A DNA stretch of 64,000 nt. It comes from Streptomyces sp. CG1 (lineage in GTDB: Bacteria > Actinomycetota > Actinomycetes > Streptomycetales > Streptomycetaceae). The notes beneath the pieces are model-generated. The model was not told the origin of the DNA, searched no databases, and worked only from the letters and a program-made list of their open reading frames with translations. Both the position numbers and the translations under genes were made by a program. How positions within the stretch are numbered: position 1 is the first letter of the stretch; every line of letters starts with the position of its first letter. Of this stretch, positions 37,772 through 46,669 are shown in pieces. The stretch spans positions 5,704,001-5,768,000 of the forward strand of contig NZ_CP163518.1 of NCBI RefSeq assembly GCF_041080625.1. Direction: 5' to 3'.

Positions 37772-38984
37772 ACTGGCGCTGCAGGCAGAGAAGCTGGACG
37801 CGGCGGACGATCTGGCTCCGCTCAGGAACCGCTTCGTCCTCGACGACGTTGTCTATCTGGACGGCAACTCGCTCGGCGCGCTCCCCGCCCACGTCCCCGA
37901 CCGCGTGGCCGACGTGGTCCGCCGTCAGTGGGGCGAACTGCGCATCCGCTCCTGGGACGAGAGCGGCTGGTGGACCGCGCCCGAGCGGATCGGTGACCGG
38001 ATCGCCCCGCTGGTCGGCGCGGCGGCCGGGCAGATCGTCGTGGGCGACTCGACAAGTGTCAATGTTTTCAAGGCACTTGTGGCGGCGGTACGGATGTCCG
38101 ACGAGACCCGAACCGAGACCCGGACCAAGACCCGGACCGAGCCCCGGACCGAGATCCTGGTCGATGCGACGACCTTCCCCACGGACGGCTACATCGCCGA
38201 GTCGGCGGCCCGTATGACCGGCCGCACCCTGCGCGCGGTGACGCCGTCGGAGGTCCCGGCCGCCCTGAGCGACCGTACGGCGGCCGTACTGCTGAACCAC
38301 GTCGACTACCGCACCGGCCGCCTGAACGACCTGCCGTCCCTGACGGCCGCGATCCACGAGGCCGGCGCTCTGTCCGTCTGGGACCTGTGCCACAGCGCGG
38401 GTGCGCTGGAGGTGGGCCTGGACCGGCACGGGGTCGACCTGGCGGTCGGCTGCACCTACAAGTACCTGAACGGCGGCCCGGGTTCACCGGCTTACCTGTA
38501 CGTTCGCAGGGACCTGCAATCCCGCTTCGACTCCCCCCTGCCCGGCTGGAACTCCCACACCGACCCCTTCGGCATGAGTCCGTCCTACACCCCCGCACCG
38601 GGCGCCCTGCGCGGCCGCGTGGGCACCCCGGACATCCTCTCCATGCTGGCACTGGAGGCGGCGCTGGAGATCTGGGACGACGTCTCGGTCTCCGCCGTCC
38701 GCACCAAGTCCCTCGCCCTGACGGACTTCTTCCTGCGCTGCGTGCGGGCGTACACCGAGCCGGGGCGCGTCGAGTCGGTGACCCCCGAGCGCCACGAGGA
38801 GCGCGGCAGCCAGATCGCCCTGCGCTGCCCGGACGCCGGCGAGGTGATGCGACGTCTGATCACCCGAGGCGTCGTGGGCGACTTCCGTCACCCCGACATC
38901 CTCCGCTTCGGCTTCACACCGCTGTACGTGACGTTCGGCGACGCGGAACGAGCGGCCAGGATCCTGAGCGAGGAACTGGCATAG
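37764..38984 (+). CDS. kynU: Kynureninase
   Basis: 406 residues. PLP enzyme that splits kynurenine to anthranilate and alanine. Schiff-base Lys233 lies in GCTYKYLNGGPG; SVWDLCHSAGALE holds the cofactor Asp/His. Oddity: residues 115-130 are four tandem T/P-R-T-E/K units encoded by a 12-bp repeat, in a surface loop just before LVDATTFPTDG, where homologues have a short link. The frame is intact. The ATG start overlaps kynA. A G-rich stretch follows the stop. Confidence 0.95.
   Translation: MSELALQAEKLDAADDLAPLRNRFVLDDVVYLDGNSLGALPAHVPDRVADVVRRQWGELRIRSWDESGWWTAPERIGDRIAPLVGAAAGQIVVGDSTSVNVFKALVAAVRMSDETRTETRTKTRTEPRTEILVDATTFPTDGYIAESAARMTGRTLRAVTPSEVPAALSDRTAAVLLNHVDYRTGRLNDLPSLTAAIHEAGALSVWDLCHSAGALEVGLDRHGVDLAVGCTYKYLNGGPGSPAYLYVRRDLQSRFDSPLPGWNSHTDPFGMSPSYTPAPGALRGRVGTPDILSMLALEAALEIWDDVSVSAVRTKSLALTDFFLRCVRAYTEPGRVESVTPERHEERGSQIALRCPDAGEVMRRLITRGVVGDFRHPDILRFGFTPLYVTFGDAERAARILSEELA
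38106..38153 (+). repeat. 12-bp tandem repeat (4 units) inside kynU
   Basis: Units ACCCGAACCGAG, ACCCGGACCAAG, ACCCGGACCGAG, CCCCGGACCGAG in frame, encoding TRTE-TRTK-TRTE-PRTE. Likely grown by replication slippage; copy number could differ between strains. Confidence 0.92.
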
Positions 38985-39202
38985 GGGAGGGGCTGGGAGA
39001 GGGGCCGGAGGAGGGGCCGAGGGTCGGGCCTCCCCGCCCGGCCCCCGAGCCCCCTCGTGGAGAACCGTTTATCCCTAACCCTGCGTCACATCCCCATGCC
39101 CCCGCACATGACTCGCCTGATACCGTCCCGCCAACGGCGAACGAAAATTCCTCATCTGGTCCGCCACACGCCAGACACGTTCCATCGCTGAGAGGTTGGA
39201 GC

Positions 39203-40111
39203 ATGCCGGACGACGCCGCAGCTGCTCGCGCTGCCGCCGAAGAGGAGTCGGCCTTCTCGCACTCCCCGGTCGACCCCGACGTCACCTCCACGTACGGCAC
39301 CCACCCTGACCAGGTGATCGACTTCTACGCCCCCCGCACTGCCCCGGACGCCCCCGTTCCCCTGGTGGTCGTCCTGCACGGCGGCGCCTGGCGCGCCCGT
39401 TACGACCGCCGCCACATCACACCGTTCGCGGACTTTCTGGCCCGCAGGGGCTTCGCGGTGGCCAACGTCGAGTACCGACGCGGCGGTGAGTCCGTGATCC
39501 CCGGCCAGAACAACGGCGACCAGCGGACCGGCGCTGCGGCCACCCCTCCGGCAGGCCGCTGGCCAGACACCTTCGACGACGTCGCGGCCGCCCTGGACGC
39601 GCTGCCGGCCCTGGTCCACGAGGCGCTCCCGCAGGCCGACCCGGGCCGTACCGTTCTCACCGGCCACTCTGCCGGAGGTCACCTCGCCCTGTGGGCCGCG
39701 GCCCGCCACGTCCTGCCCGCGGACTCTCCTTGGCGCACCGGCGGCCCGGCCCCGCTGCGCGGTGTCGTCGCCCTCGCCCCCATCGCGGACTTCGAGGTGG
39801 CGGAGAAGCTGGACGTCTGCGGCAACGCGAGCCTGCAACTTCTCGGCGGCCACGACACGTTCGCCGAGCGTCGCCCTCACGCCGACCCCGTCCTCCTCCT
39901 CCCGACGGGCATCGCGACGACGCTCGTCCAGGGTCGTACGGACCTGGTGGTACCGCATACGGTGGCCGAGTCGTACGCGGACGCGGCGGCGAAGGCGGGT
40001 GAGGTGGTGGGCCTGACGCTGCTGGAGGACGTGGGCCACTTCCCGCTGATCGACCCGGCGGCGGACGCGTGCGCGGTGGTGGCGGAGGAGATCGCCCAAC
40101 TGGCGTGGTGA
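39203..40111 (+). CDS. kynB: Kynurenine formamidase-type alpha/beta hydrolase
   Basis: 302-residue alpha/beta hydrolase of the arylformamidase/BD-FAE class. It has the HGGAW oxyanion loop, nucleophile Ser156 in GHSAGGH and late acidic/His residues (QGRTDLV, EDVGHFPLI). Next to kynA and kynU it should hydrolyse N-formylkynurenine; assignment rests on fold and context, since S. coelicolor has this gene set (from memory). ATG 39203 with GGTTGGAG upstream. A 218-bp gap from kynU may contain its own promoter. Confidence 0.82.
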   Translation: MPDDAAAARAAAEEESAFSHSPVDPDVTSTYGTHPDQVIDFYAPRTAPDAPVPLVVVLHGGAWRARYDRRHITPFADFLARRGFAVANVEYRRGGESVIPGQNNGDQRTGAAATPPAGRWPDTFDDVAAALDALPALVHEALPQADPGRTVLTGHSAGGHLALWAAARHVLPADSPWRTGGPAPLRGVVALAPIADFEVAEKLDVCGNASLQLLGGHDTFAERRPHADPVLLLPTGIATTLVQGRTDLVVPHTVAESYADAAAKAGEVVGLTLLEDVGHFPLIDPAADACAVVAEEIAQLAW

Positions 40112-40153
40112 CGAGGGCAGTCCGACCCGTAGTGCTCGCCCCGGGTGATACCC

Positions 40154-40167
40154 GTAATACCTGAGAG
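40154..40167 (+). promoter_or_regulatory. Shared 14-bp promoter motif, copy 1
   Basis: GTAATACCTGAGAG, 108 bases before the DUF1023 gene. Nearly the same 14 bases occur before the second histidine kinase (45235-45248). A candidate response-regulator or sigma-factor site; unproven. Confidence 0.4.
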
Positions 40168-40274
40168 CTACCCCGCGGAACAGCTCCCTGGCGGGACGCC
40201 GACGACAGGCCCGGATCCCTAATTTTCCTTCTCAGAGAAGCCCGACGGCCGGGCCATCTGAAAGGACCCCGCCC

Positions 40275-41636
40275 ATGGGCCACCCTCCCACGCCCTCCTC
40301 CAGCCCCCGCCACTCACCAGCGAACACAAACCCCGTCACTCCCGACCACCAGCAGCTGACGTACACGGATTCCCCCTCGAGCGACCGACACCGGCTGATG
40401 GTCACGGATGCCCTGTTTCGGGACCGGCGCGAGCAGAGCGACCGCGAGCAGAACGACACGGAGCTCCTCTCCAGCGAACGGGGGAAGCCATTCGGCGAGG
40501 ATCCTTTGGCCTGGGATCGGCAGGAGCCGACCGGCACCGATTTCCCCTCCACGGACCCGCAGCCGCCGACGGCGATTGCGCCGCACGGGGGCCACCCGCA
40601 CCTGACGACGAAACTGTCACGGGTGGTGCGGGTGGGAAACCAAATCCCGCCGAAGGCGCCCCACACCCCTCACACCACCCGCACCCACAGATGGCGCCGC
40701 ACCCTCCTCGCCGCCTTCCTCACCGCAGCCATCGCCGCCCCCCTCTCCGGCGCGGCCCGCCCCCAGATCCCCGCCCCCACCCCCGCGCCTCTCCCCCCAC
40801 TCACCGCCACCACCCTCCACACCACCTACGAGGCCAACCGAGCCAACGCCGCCCGCGCCGCCCGCATGGCCGCCACCCACGGCGACCCCCACCGCGCCGC
40901 CGCCGACCAGTCCCTCGCCGCCCCGTCCCGGAACCTCCTCACCTTCGACGGCCGAGGCACCGGCCAGGCCACGGAGGTCCTCGGCGACCTCGCCCACGCC
41001 GACCACATCGCGGCCCTGGTCCCCGGCTCGGACACCTCCTTGGACACCTACGCCCGCTTCCACAAGGCGGCCACGGCCCTGTACACGGACCTCACCCACC
41101 GCGCACCCCACGGCACCACCGTCGCAGTCATATCCTGGCTCGGCTACGAACCCCCGGCCACGGTCAGCACCACGGTGACCACGACGACCCGCGCCGACGA
41201 AGCCGCCCCTCACCTGCGCGCCTTCATACGTCGCCTGCGCGCCGCGACCCCGCCGCAGGCACACATATCCCTGCTCTGCCACTCGTACGGCACGGTGGTC
41301 TGCGGCCGCGCCGCCCCCGGCCTGGACGCGGACGACATCGCCCTCGTCGGCAGCCCCGGCACCGGCGCGGACTCGGCCGCGGCCCTGCACACCCACGCCC
41401 GCATCTGGGCGGCCCGTGGCAGCGGCGACTGGATCCGGCACATCCCGCACACCAGCGCCGACCTCTTCGGCACCACCATCGGCTTCGGCACCGACCCGGT
41501 CACCCACGCCTTCGGCGCCCGGGTCTTCGACGCGGCCGACGCGGACCACAGCGGCTACTTCACCCCGGGCTCGGCCTCCCTCGCCAACCTGGCCCGGATC
41601 ACCCTCGGCGAGACCTCGGAGGTGACCCGTGCCTGA
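40275..41636 (+). CDS. DUF1023 alpha/beta hydrolase, membrane-anchored
   Basis: 453 residues. Residues 1-135 are an unusual hydrophilic region rich in Thr, Asp and Arg; a membrane helix follows (about 143-160), then a DUF1023 alpha/beta hydrolase domain with nucleophile Ser337 in LCHSYGT and GSPGTG downstream. Streptomyces DUF1023 proteins are typically exported hydrolases of unknown substrate. The charged N-terminal region uses less GC-rich codons than the rest and may be a recent addition, or the true start may lie further in (e.g. near the TM segment). It overlaps the acyltransferase by 8 bp. Confidence 0.75.
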   Translation: MGHPPTPSSSPRHSPANTNPVTPDHQQLTYTDSPSSDRHRLMVTDALFRDRREQSDREQNDTELLSSERGKPFGEDPLAWDRQEPTGTDFPSTDPQPPTAIAPHGGHPHLTTKLSRVVRVGNQIPPKAPHTPHTTRTHRWRRTLLAAFLTAAIAAPLSGAARPQIPAPTPAPLPPLTATTLHTTYEANRANAARAARMAATHGDPHRAAADQSLAAPSRNLLTFDGRGTGQATEVLGDLAHADHIAALVPGSDTSLDTYARFHKAATALYTDLTHRAPHGTTVAVISWLGYEPPATVSTTVTTTTRADEAAPHLRAFIRRLRAATPPQAHISLLCHSYGTVVCGRAAPGLDADDIALVGSPGTGADSAAALHTHARIWAARGSGDWIRHIPHTSADLFGTTIGFGTDPVTHAFGARVFDAADADHSGYFTPGSASLANLARITLGETSEVTRA

Positions 41637-42921
41637 ACAGACAGCAAGCACCCGCCGTACCCCTCCGCACGACACCACGCTCGCCGCCCTCACCCCCACC
41701 ACCCCGCGCCGTACACGCACCCCTCGCACCCCCGCCACCGCCCTCCAAGCCCTCCGCCGAGCCGCCCACCAGGTCGACACCGCCACCCCCGCATCCCGGG
41801 ACCGCGCGATCGACGCCCTCCGTGCCCTCGCGATCCTCGGTGTCGTCCTCGGCCACTGGCTGGTGACGGCGCTGGTCGCGCAGGACGGCGGTCTGCACAC
41901 GGCGAGCCCGCTGCAGCATCTGCCCTGGCTGGCCCCGGTGTCCTGGCTCTTCCAGACGCTGGCCGTGTTCTTCCTGGTGGGCGGCCGGGTGGCGACGCAC
42001 AGTCTGGCCTCGGCCCGTGGCAGAGGCGGCACATACGCGTCCTGGCTGCGCGCCCGTCTGACCCGCCTCCTCCGCCCGGTGGCCGCGCTGCTCGGTCTGT
42101 GGTCGGTGGCGGCCGTGCCCCTCCTCCTCACCGGCGCACCCCTGTCCACGATCCACACGCTGCTCAAGCTGGCGCTGTCCCCGCTGTGGTTCCTGCTGGT
42201 CTTCGCCGCGCTGACGGCCGCCACCCCGCTGGTCGCGCGCCTCAACCCCCTCTGGCCGCTCGCCGTCGTCCTGCACGTGGACGTCCTCCGCTTCGGCCTG
42301 CACCTCGGCCCGTCCTGGCTCGGCTGGGCGAACCTGGCGGCGGGCTGGCTGGTCCCGTACACCCTGGGCGCCGCCTGGGCCCGGGGCGAGTTGCGCAGCC
42401 GCCGCTCCGCCTGGGTCCTGCTGCTCGGCGGTACGGCGGCCACAGCCCTGCTGATCACCTGCGGGGGATACCCGGCGTCCATGGTCGGCGTCCCCGGCGC
42501 GGCGATCTCCAACCTCAACCCGCCGACCCTGGCGGCTGTCACCTTCGGCCTGGCCCAGTGCGGCCTCGCCCTCCTGCTCCGCGACCGCCTGCGCCGCGCG
42601 ATGGCCCGGCCCCTGGCCTGGGCGGCGACGGCCTTCGTCAACCTCTCCGCGATGACCATCTTCCTCTGGCACCAGACAGCCATGATGGCGACCACGGCGA
42701 CTGGCCTGCCGGCCGGCCGGCTGCCCGGCCTGCACACCCCACCGGACTCCGTCGCCTGGGTGGGGTTCCGCCTCGCCTGGCTCCCCGTCTTCGCGTTGGC
42801 CCTCGCCGTGTGCTGGACGGCGTTCCGTCACCACGAGCAGGGCCCCGCCCGCCCCCGGAACCGCACGTCGCACGTGGTCCGCCGCCATGTGCCCCCGGCG
42901 AGGTCCTCGCGCCATGCCTAG
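41629..42921 (+). CDS. Acyltransferase-3 family membrane protein
   Basis: 430 residues with about ten membrane helices; SRDRAIDALRALAILGVVLGHW near residue 50 is the family start motif (with the active His), FFLVGGRVATHS follows, and a C-terminal MTIFLWHQTAMM carries another conserved His. Members O-acetylate or acylate cell-wall sugars, polyketides or lipids at the membrane. Overlaps the hydrolase before it and the kinase after it, so the genes are one operon. Confidence 0.85.
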   Translation: MPEQTASTRRTPPHDTTLAALTPTTPRRTRTPRTPATALQALRRAAHQVDTATPASRDRAIDALRALAILGVVLGHWLVTALVAQDGGLHTASPLQHLPWLAPVSWLFQTLAVFFLVGGRVATHSLASARGRGGTYASWLRARLTRLLRPVAALLGLWSVAAVPLLLTGAPLSTIHTLLKLALSPLWFLLVFAALTAATPLVARLNPLWPLAVVLHVDVLRFGLHLGPSWLGWANLAAGWLVPYTLGAAWARGELRSRRSAWVLLLGGTAATALLITCGGYPASMVGVPGAAISNLNPPTLAAVTFGLAQCGLALLLRDRLRRAMARPLAWAATAFVNLSAMTIFLWHQTAMMATTATGLPAGRLPGLHTPPDSVAWVGFRLAWLPVFALALAVCWTAFRHHEQGPARPRNRTSHVVRRHVPPARSSRHA

Positions 42922-44431
42922 AGTTACGTCCGTGATGTCCGCGGACCCCGAGAACCCGACCGGCCGCCCCGGCCGTCCCGGCGACGCCGGCCACGTGACC
43001 TCACCCGCCTCCCGGACCCCGTCCGAGACTGAGATCGAGACCGAGATCGAAACCGAGACCGAGACCGAGCCCGTCCTCGGCGCCCCTTCCCGTGCCGCCC
43101 GCCTCGGCGCCTGGCTGGGCGAGAACCCCTCGCCCCAGTCACCCCCCTTCTCGAAGTACCGCTGGCTGCGTCTGCTCACCTACGTGCTCACCAGCTGGCT
43201 GGCCCTCGGTATCGCCCTGGCCGGGGCGGAGGAGCTGTCCATCAACTATGGCTTCACCTACGGGGTAGCGCTGCTGAGCACGTTCCTGCAGGCCGCCGCC
43301 GTCATCCTGGCTCTGTGGCGCCCGGTCCCCGCCTGGACCCTGTCCCTGACGGCCGCCACGGCCACCGCGCTGCTGGCCCGCCAGAACCTGGCCACTCTCG
43401 CGCTGCCGAGCCCCAACTGGCCTTGGTCCGCGCCCATTCTGCTCGCCCACATGGCCGTGTTCCTGCTCCTCGCCCTGCGCGTCCGCCCCCGCAGCACCCT
43501 CGCGGCGTTCGCCGTGACCGCCCTGACGACCTACGTCGTCGAAGGCGGCATCGGAGCGCAGAAGTACTCCGCGACGGGACCCGTCGCCCTCGCCGTGTTC
43601 GCCTTCCCCGCCGTCATCGGCGCCGCCCTGCGCAGCCGGAGCGAGGCCCGTACCGAACTGGTCCAGCAGACGACGATCACCGCGGAGGAGCGGGCCCGCC
43701 GCACCCTCCTGGAGGAGCGCAGCCGAATCGCCCGGGAGCTGCACGATGTGGTCGCCCACCACATGTCGGTGATCTCCATCCAGGCCCAGGTGGCGCCCCA
43801 CCTGGTGGAGAACCCCTCGGAGGAGCTGAAGGAGAACCTCGCGGGCATCCGCAACAATGCGCTGGAGGCCCTGACCGAGCTGCGCCGCGTGCTCGGCGTG
43901 CTGCGTTCCGAGAGCCCGGACGAACCGGAGGCCGTCGAGGACTCCGCTCGGCTGCCCGCGCCCGGCACCGGCCCCGCCCCCCACGCCCCGCAGCCGGATC
44001 TGGCCCGTCTGGACGCCCTGCTGGAGAACACCAGGGCGGCCGGCCTGGACGTGGTGAAGGCCGAGGAGGGGGATGCGCGCGGCTACTCGCCGGGGGTGGA
44101 ACTGTCCGCGTACCGGATCGTCCAGGAGGCCCTGAGCAACGTCCTGCGGCACGCGCCAGGGGCGAAGGTCCGCGTGGACATCGCCCACCTGCCCAACGGG
44201 ATATACCTGAGTGTCAGCAACTCCCGCCCCAGCCGTCCGGTGCCATCGTCACCGGGCAGCGGTCACGGCCTGCTGGGCATGCGGGAGCGCGCGGCGATGC
44301 TGGGCGGGCAGGTCGAGGCGAAACCGACCCGGCACGGCGGTTTCCTGGTGACGGCGTTCCTGCCCCGAGGGGGCGCCCCCGAGCAGACCGAGCCCGAACC
44401 GGCCGGCCCAGCGCCTCCCGCGCCGCCCTGA
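42914..44431 (+). CDS. NarL/DesK-type sensor histidine kinase, pair 1
   Basis: 505 residues. An N-terminal cytoplasmic stretch with repeated E-T-E-I units (about residues 37-52), five or so membrane helices, then HisKA_3 (RELHDVVAHHMS, His277) and HATPase (GHGLLGMRERAAMLGG). Starts at ATG 42914 or 42935; both overlap or abut the acyltransferase stop. Paralogous to the kinase at 45314. It should phosphorylate the response regulator encoded 83 bp downstream. The input domain is membrane-bound, so the signal is probably a membrane or cell-wall state. Confidence 0.88.
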   Translation: MPRVTSVMSADPENPTGRPGRPGDAGHVTSPASRTPSETEIETEIETETETEPVLGAPSRAARLGAWLGENPSPQSPPFSKYRWLRLLTYVLTSWLALGIALAGAEELSINYGFTYGVALLSTFLQAAAVILALWRPVPAWTLSLTAATATALLARQNLATLALPSPNWPWSAPILLAHMAVFLLLALRVRPRSTLAAFAVTALTTYVVEGGIGAQKYSATGPVALAVFAFPAVIGAALRSRSEARTELVQQTTITAEERARRTLLEERSRIARELHDVVAHHMSVISIQAQVAPHLVENPSEELKENLAGIRNNALEALTELRRVLGVLRSESPDEPEAVEDSARLPAPGTGPAPHAPQPDLARLDALLENTRAAGLDVVKAEEGDARGYSPGVELSAYRIVQEALSNVLRHAPGAKVRVDIAHLPNGIYLSVSNSRPSRPVPSSPGSGHGLLGMRERAAMLGGQVEAKPTRHGGFLVTAFLPRGGAPEQTEPEPAGPAPPAPP

Positions 44432-44514
44432 CCCCGGCCCTGGCCGCCCCTTTCGCATCCGACCCGTACAGCCCCGAGCCCCGAGCCCGAGCCCCGACAG
44501 GAGAATCAGACCCC

Positions 44515-45195
44515 ATGACGAGCGGCGCCGACACCATCCGCGTACTGATCGCCGACGACCAGCAGATGGTCCGGCAGGGCTTCACCGTGCTGCTCAACAC
44601 CCAGCCCGACATCGAGGTGATCGGGCAGGCGGTGGACGGTCTGGACGCGATCGCCCGGACCGCCGAGCTGGCGCCGGACGTGGTGCTGATGGACATCCGG
44701 ATGCCCGAACTCGGCGGTATCGAGGCGACCCGCCGGATCACCGTCGGGCATCCCGCCGTGAAGGTGCTGGTGCTGACCACGTTCGACCTGGACGAGTACG
44801 TGTACGAGGCGCTGCGGGCCGGGGCCTCCGGCTTTCTGCTGAAGGACGCCTCCGCGGACCAGCTGGCCGAGGCGGTACGGGTCGTGGCCGCGGGCGACGC
44901 CCTGCTCGCGCCCGGCATCACCCGCCGTCTCATCGCGGAGTTCTCCCGTCTGGACGGCAGCCCCCGGGCCCCGCTCAAGCAGCGCGTCGGCGACCTGACC
45001 GAACGGGAGACGGAGGTGCTGGCGCTGATCGCGCAGGGCCTGTCTAACGCGGAGATCGCCGAGCATCTGGTGGTGGCCGAGCAGACCGTGAAGACCCACG
45101 TGGGCCGCATCCTGGTGAAGCTGGGGCTCAGGGACCGTACTCAGGCGGCGGTCTTCGCCTACGAGTCCGGCCTGGTCCGCCCCGGCGGCCGCTGA
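44515..45195 (+). CDS. NarL/FixJ response regulator, pair 1
   Basis: 226 residues: receiver domain with Asp60 in LMDIRMPEL as the phosphorylation site, Thr and Lys of the active site in LTTFD and LLKDAS, then LuxR-type HTH (TEREVL-like LTERETEVLALIAQGLSNAEIA, VKTHV). ATG 44515; an upstream in-frame extension is an overlap with the kinase in another frame. It probably binds the promoter of its own operon or of the second pair. Confidence 0.9.
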   Translation: MTSGADTIRVLIADDQQMVRQGFTVLLNTQPDIEVIGQAVDGLDAIARTAELAPDVVLMDIRMPELGGIEATRRITVGHPAVKVLVLTTFDLDEYVYEALRAGASGFLLKDASADQLAEAVRVVAAGDALLAPGITRRLIAEFSRLDGSPRAPLKQRVGDLTERETEVLALIAQGLSNAEIAEHLVVAEQTVKTHVGRILVKLGLRDRTQAAVFAYESGLVRPGGR

Positions 45196-45205
45196 CCCCT
45201 GCAAG

Positions 45206-45230
45206 CGCCCCCTCGCGCCCTTGCGGGGCG
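45206..45230 (+). terminator. Hairpin after response regulator 1
   Basis: CGCCCC...GGGGCG stem directly after the stop codon and just upstream of motif copy 2; moderate strength. Confidence 0.5.
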
Positions 45231-45234
45231 ACCT

Positions 45235-45248
45235 GTAGTACCTGAGAG
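45235..45248 (+). promoter_or_regulatory. Shared 14-bp promoter motif, copy 2
   Basis: GTAGTACCTGAGAG, 66 bases before GTG 45314. One base differs from the copy before the first operon (40154-40167). Both lie between the previous gene and an operon encoding the paralogous kinase systems. Confidence 0.4.
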
Positions 45249-45313
45249 GGACCGCCAAGGACCCCTCTCCAAGGTGACGACCGGGCCCCCGCCCCGCGCC
45301 TACCGTTTTGTAC

Positions 45314-46669
45314 GTGACCGAGACGACGCACACGCAGACGACACCGCAGGGCCCGGCCGGCCGACCACGCAGCCCGGAGTTCCGGCTCGCCGCGGACGCC
45401 CTGCGCGGCCTGCGGCAGGACCTGTTCCAGGACGCCTTCGCCTACCGCCCGCTGCCCCGCAGGGGTGCCGACGGCCCGCTGGCCCGCCGCTTGTCCGGCC
45501 GTCCGCGGTGGTACGCGGGCTGGACACCGCACGCGGTGGTGGCCGCCCTGGGCGTGATGTCGATGATGCTCGCCCTGTCGAGCTCCTTCGATTCCGGTTT
45601 TTTCGACCTGCTGTGCGGGTTGCTGGCGCTGGCGCCGGTGCTGCTGACGCTGGTCCGTCCGGTGGGGGCGTTCTGGGTCTCGCTGGGCGCGAGCACGGTC
45701 GCCGCCGTGATCGGCCGGAACGGCTGGTCCGACTGGCCGTGGCTGCCGGGCAGCTTCCTGGCCCACCTGGTGGTGCTCACGGTCGTCGCCCTGCGCACCC
45801 GCCCGCGCACCGCGGCCTCGATGTGGGTGATGACCGCGGTCTACGGCTTCGTCCTCGGAAACGCCTTCGGCGGGCACCGGTACGACACCAATGTCACCCC
45901 GATGCTGTTCCTGTCCGCGCTGATCCTGCTGATCGTCGCGGTCTGGCACATACGCCGGGAGGCCGCGCAGGAGGTGACCGCCCAGCAGACGGTCACCGAG
46001 CACGAGCGCTCCCGCCGCACCCTGCTGGAGGAGCGCACGACCATCGCCCGGGAGTTGCACGACGTGGTCGCCCACCACATGTCGGTGGTCGCCATCCAGG
46101 CGGAGGCCGCGCCCTACCGGGTGGAGAACCCGCCGGAGGAGCTGGAGAAGGCGTTCGCCACTATCCGGGAGAACGCGGTGGCGGCCCTGACCGAGCTGCG
46201 CCGGGTCCTCGGTGTCGTGCGCGCGGAGAACTACGCGGCGCCGGACGCCCCGCAGCCGACCCTCGCCGATCTGGACGGACTGCTCGCCAATGTGCGCGAG
46301 GCGGGCCTCACGGTGGAGAAGGCGGTGACCGGCGCGGTGCGCGAACTGCCGCAGGGCGTGGAGCTGTCGGCGTACCGCATAGTGCAGGAGGCCCTCAGCA
46401 ACACCCTGCGGCACGCACCGGGAGCGAGTGCCCGCGTGGAGATCGGCTATGTCCTGGGCGGCCTGGGCCTGCGTATAGTCAACACCCCGCCGCCCGCCCC
46501 TGACCTGATAAAGCCCTCGCCGGGCGCCGGACACGGCATCACGGGCATGCGGGAACGCGTCTCGATGCTGAACGGCGAGATGACGACGGGCCCGACGGAG
46601 GACGGCGGTTACGAGCTGACGGTATTCCTTCCCGTACCGACCGCCATGGTGAGCGAAGAGGACGCATGA
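45314..46669 (+). CDS. NarL/DesK-type sensor histidine kinase, pair 2
   Basis: 451 residues, paralogous to the kinase at 42914. Four to five membrane helices (about residues 75-195), HisKA_3 box with His249 (RELHDVVAHHMS), HATPase with GHGITGMRERVSMLNG. GTG 45314 is the first sensible start. It lacks the E-T-E repeat N-terminus of pair 1. The stop overlaps the next start by four bases (ATGA), so kinase and regulator are translationally coupled. Confidence 0.88.
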   Translation: MTETTHTQTTPQGPAGRPRSPEFRLAADALRGLRQDLFQDAFAYRPLPRRGADGPLARRLSGRPRWYAGWTPHAVVAALGVMSMMLALSSSFDSGFFDLLCGLLALAPVLLTLVRPVGAFWVSLGASTVAAVIGRNGWSDWPWLPGSFLAHLVVLTVVALRTRPRTAASMWVMTAVYGFVLGNAFGGHRYDTNVTPMLFLSALILLIVAVWHIRREAAQEVTAQQTVTEHERSRRTLLEERTTIARELHDVVAHHMSVVAIQAEAAPYRVENPPEELEKAFATIRENAVAALTELRRVLGVVRAENYAAPDAPQPTLADLDGLLANVREAGLTVEKAVTGAVRELPQGVELSAYRIVQEALSNTLRHAPGASARVEIGYVLGGLGLRIVNTPPPAPDLIKPSPGAGHGITGMRERVSMLNGEMTTGPTEDGGYELTVFLPVPTAMVSEEDA

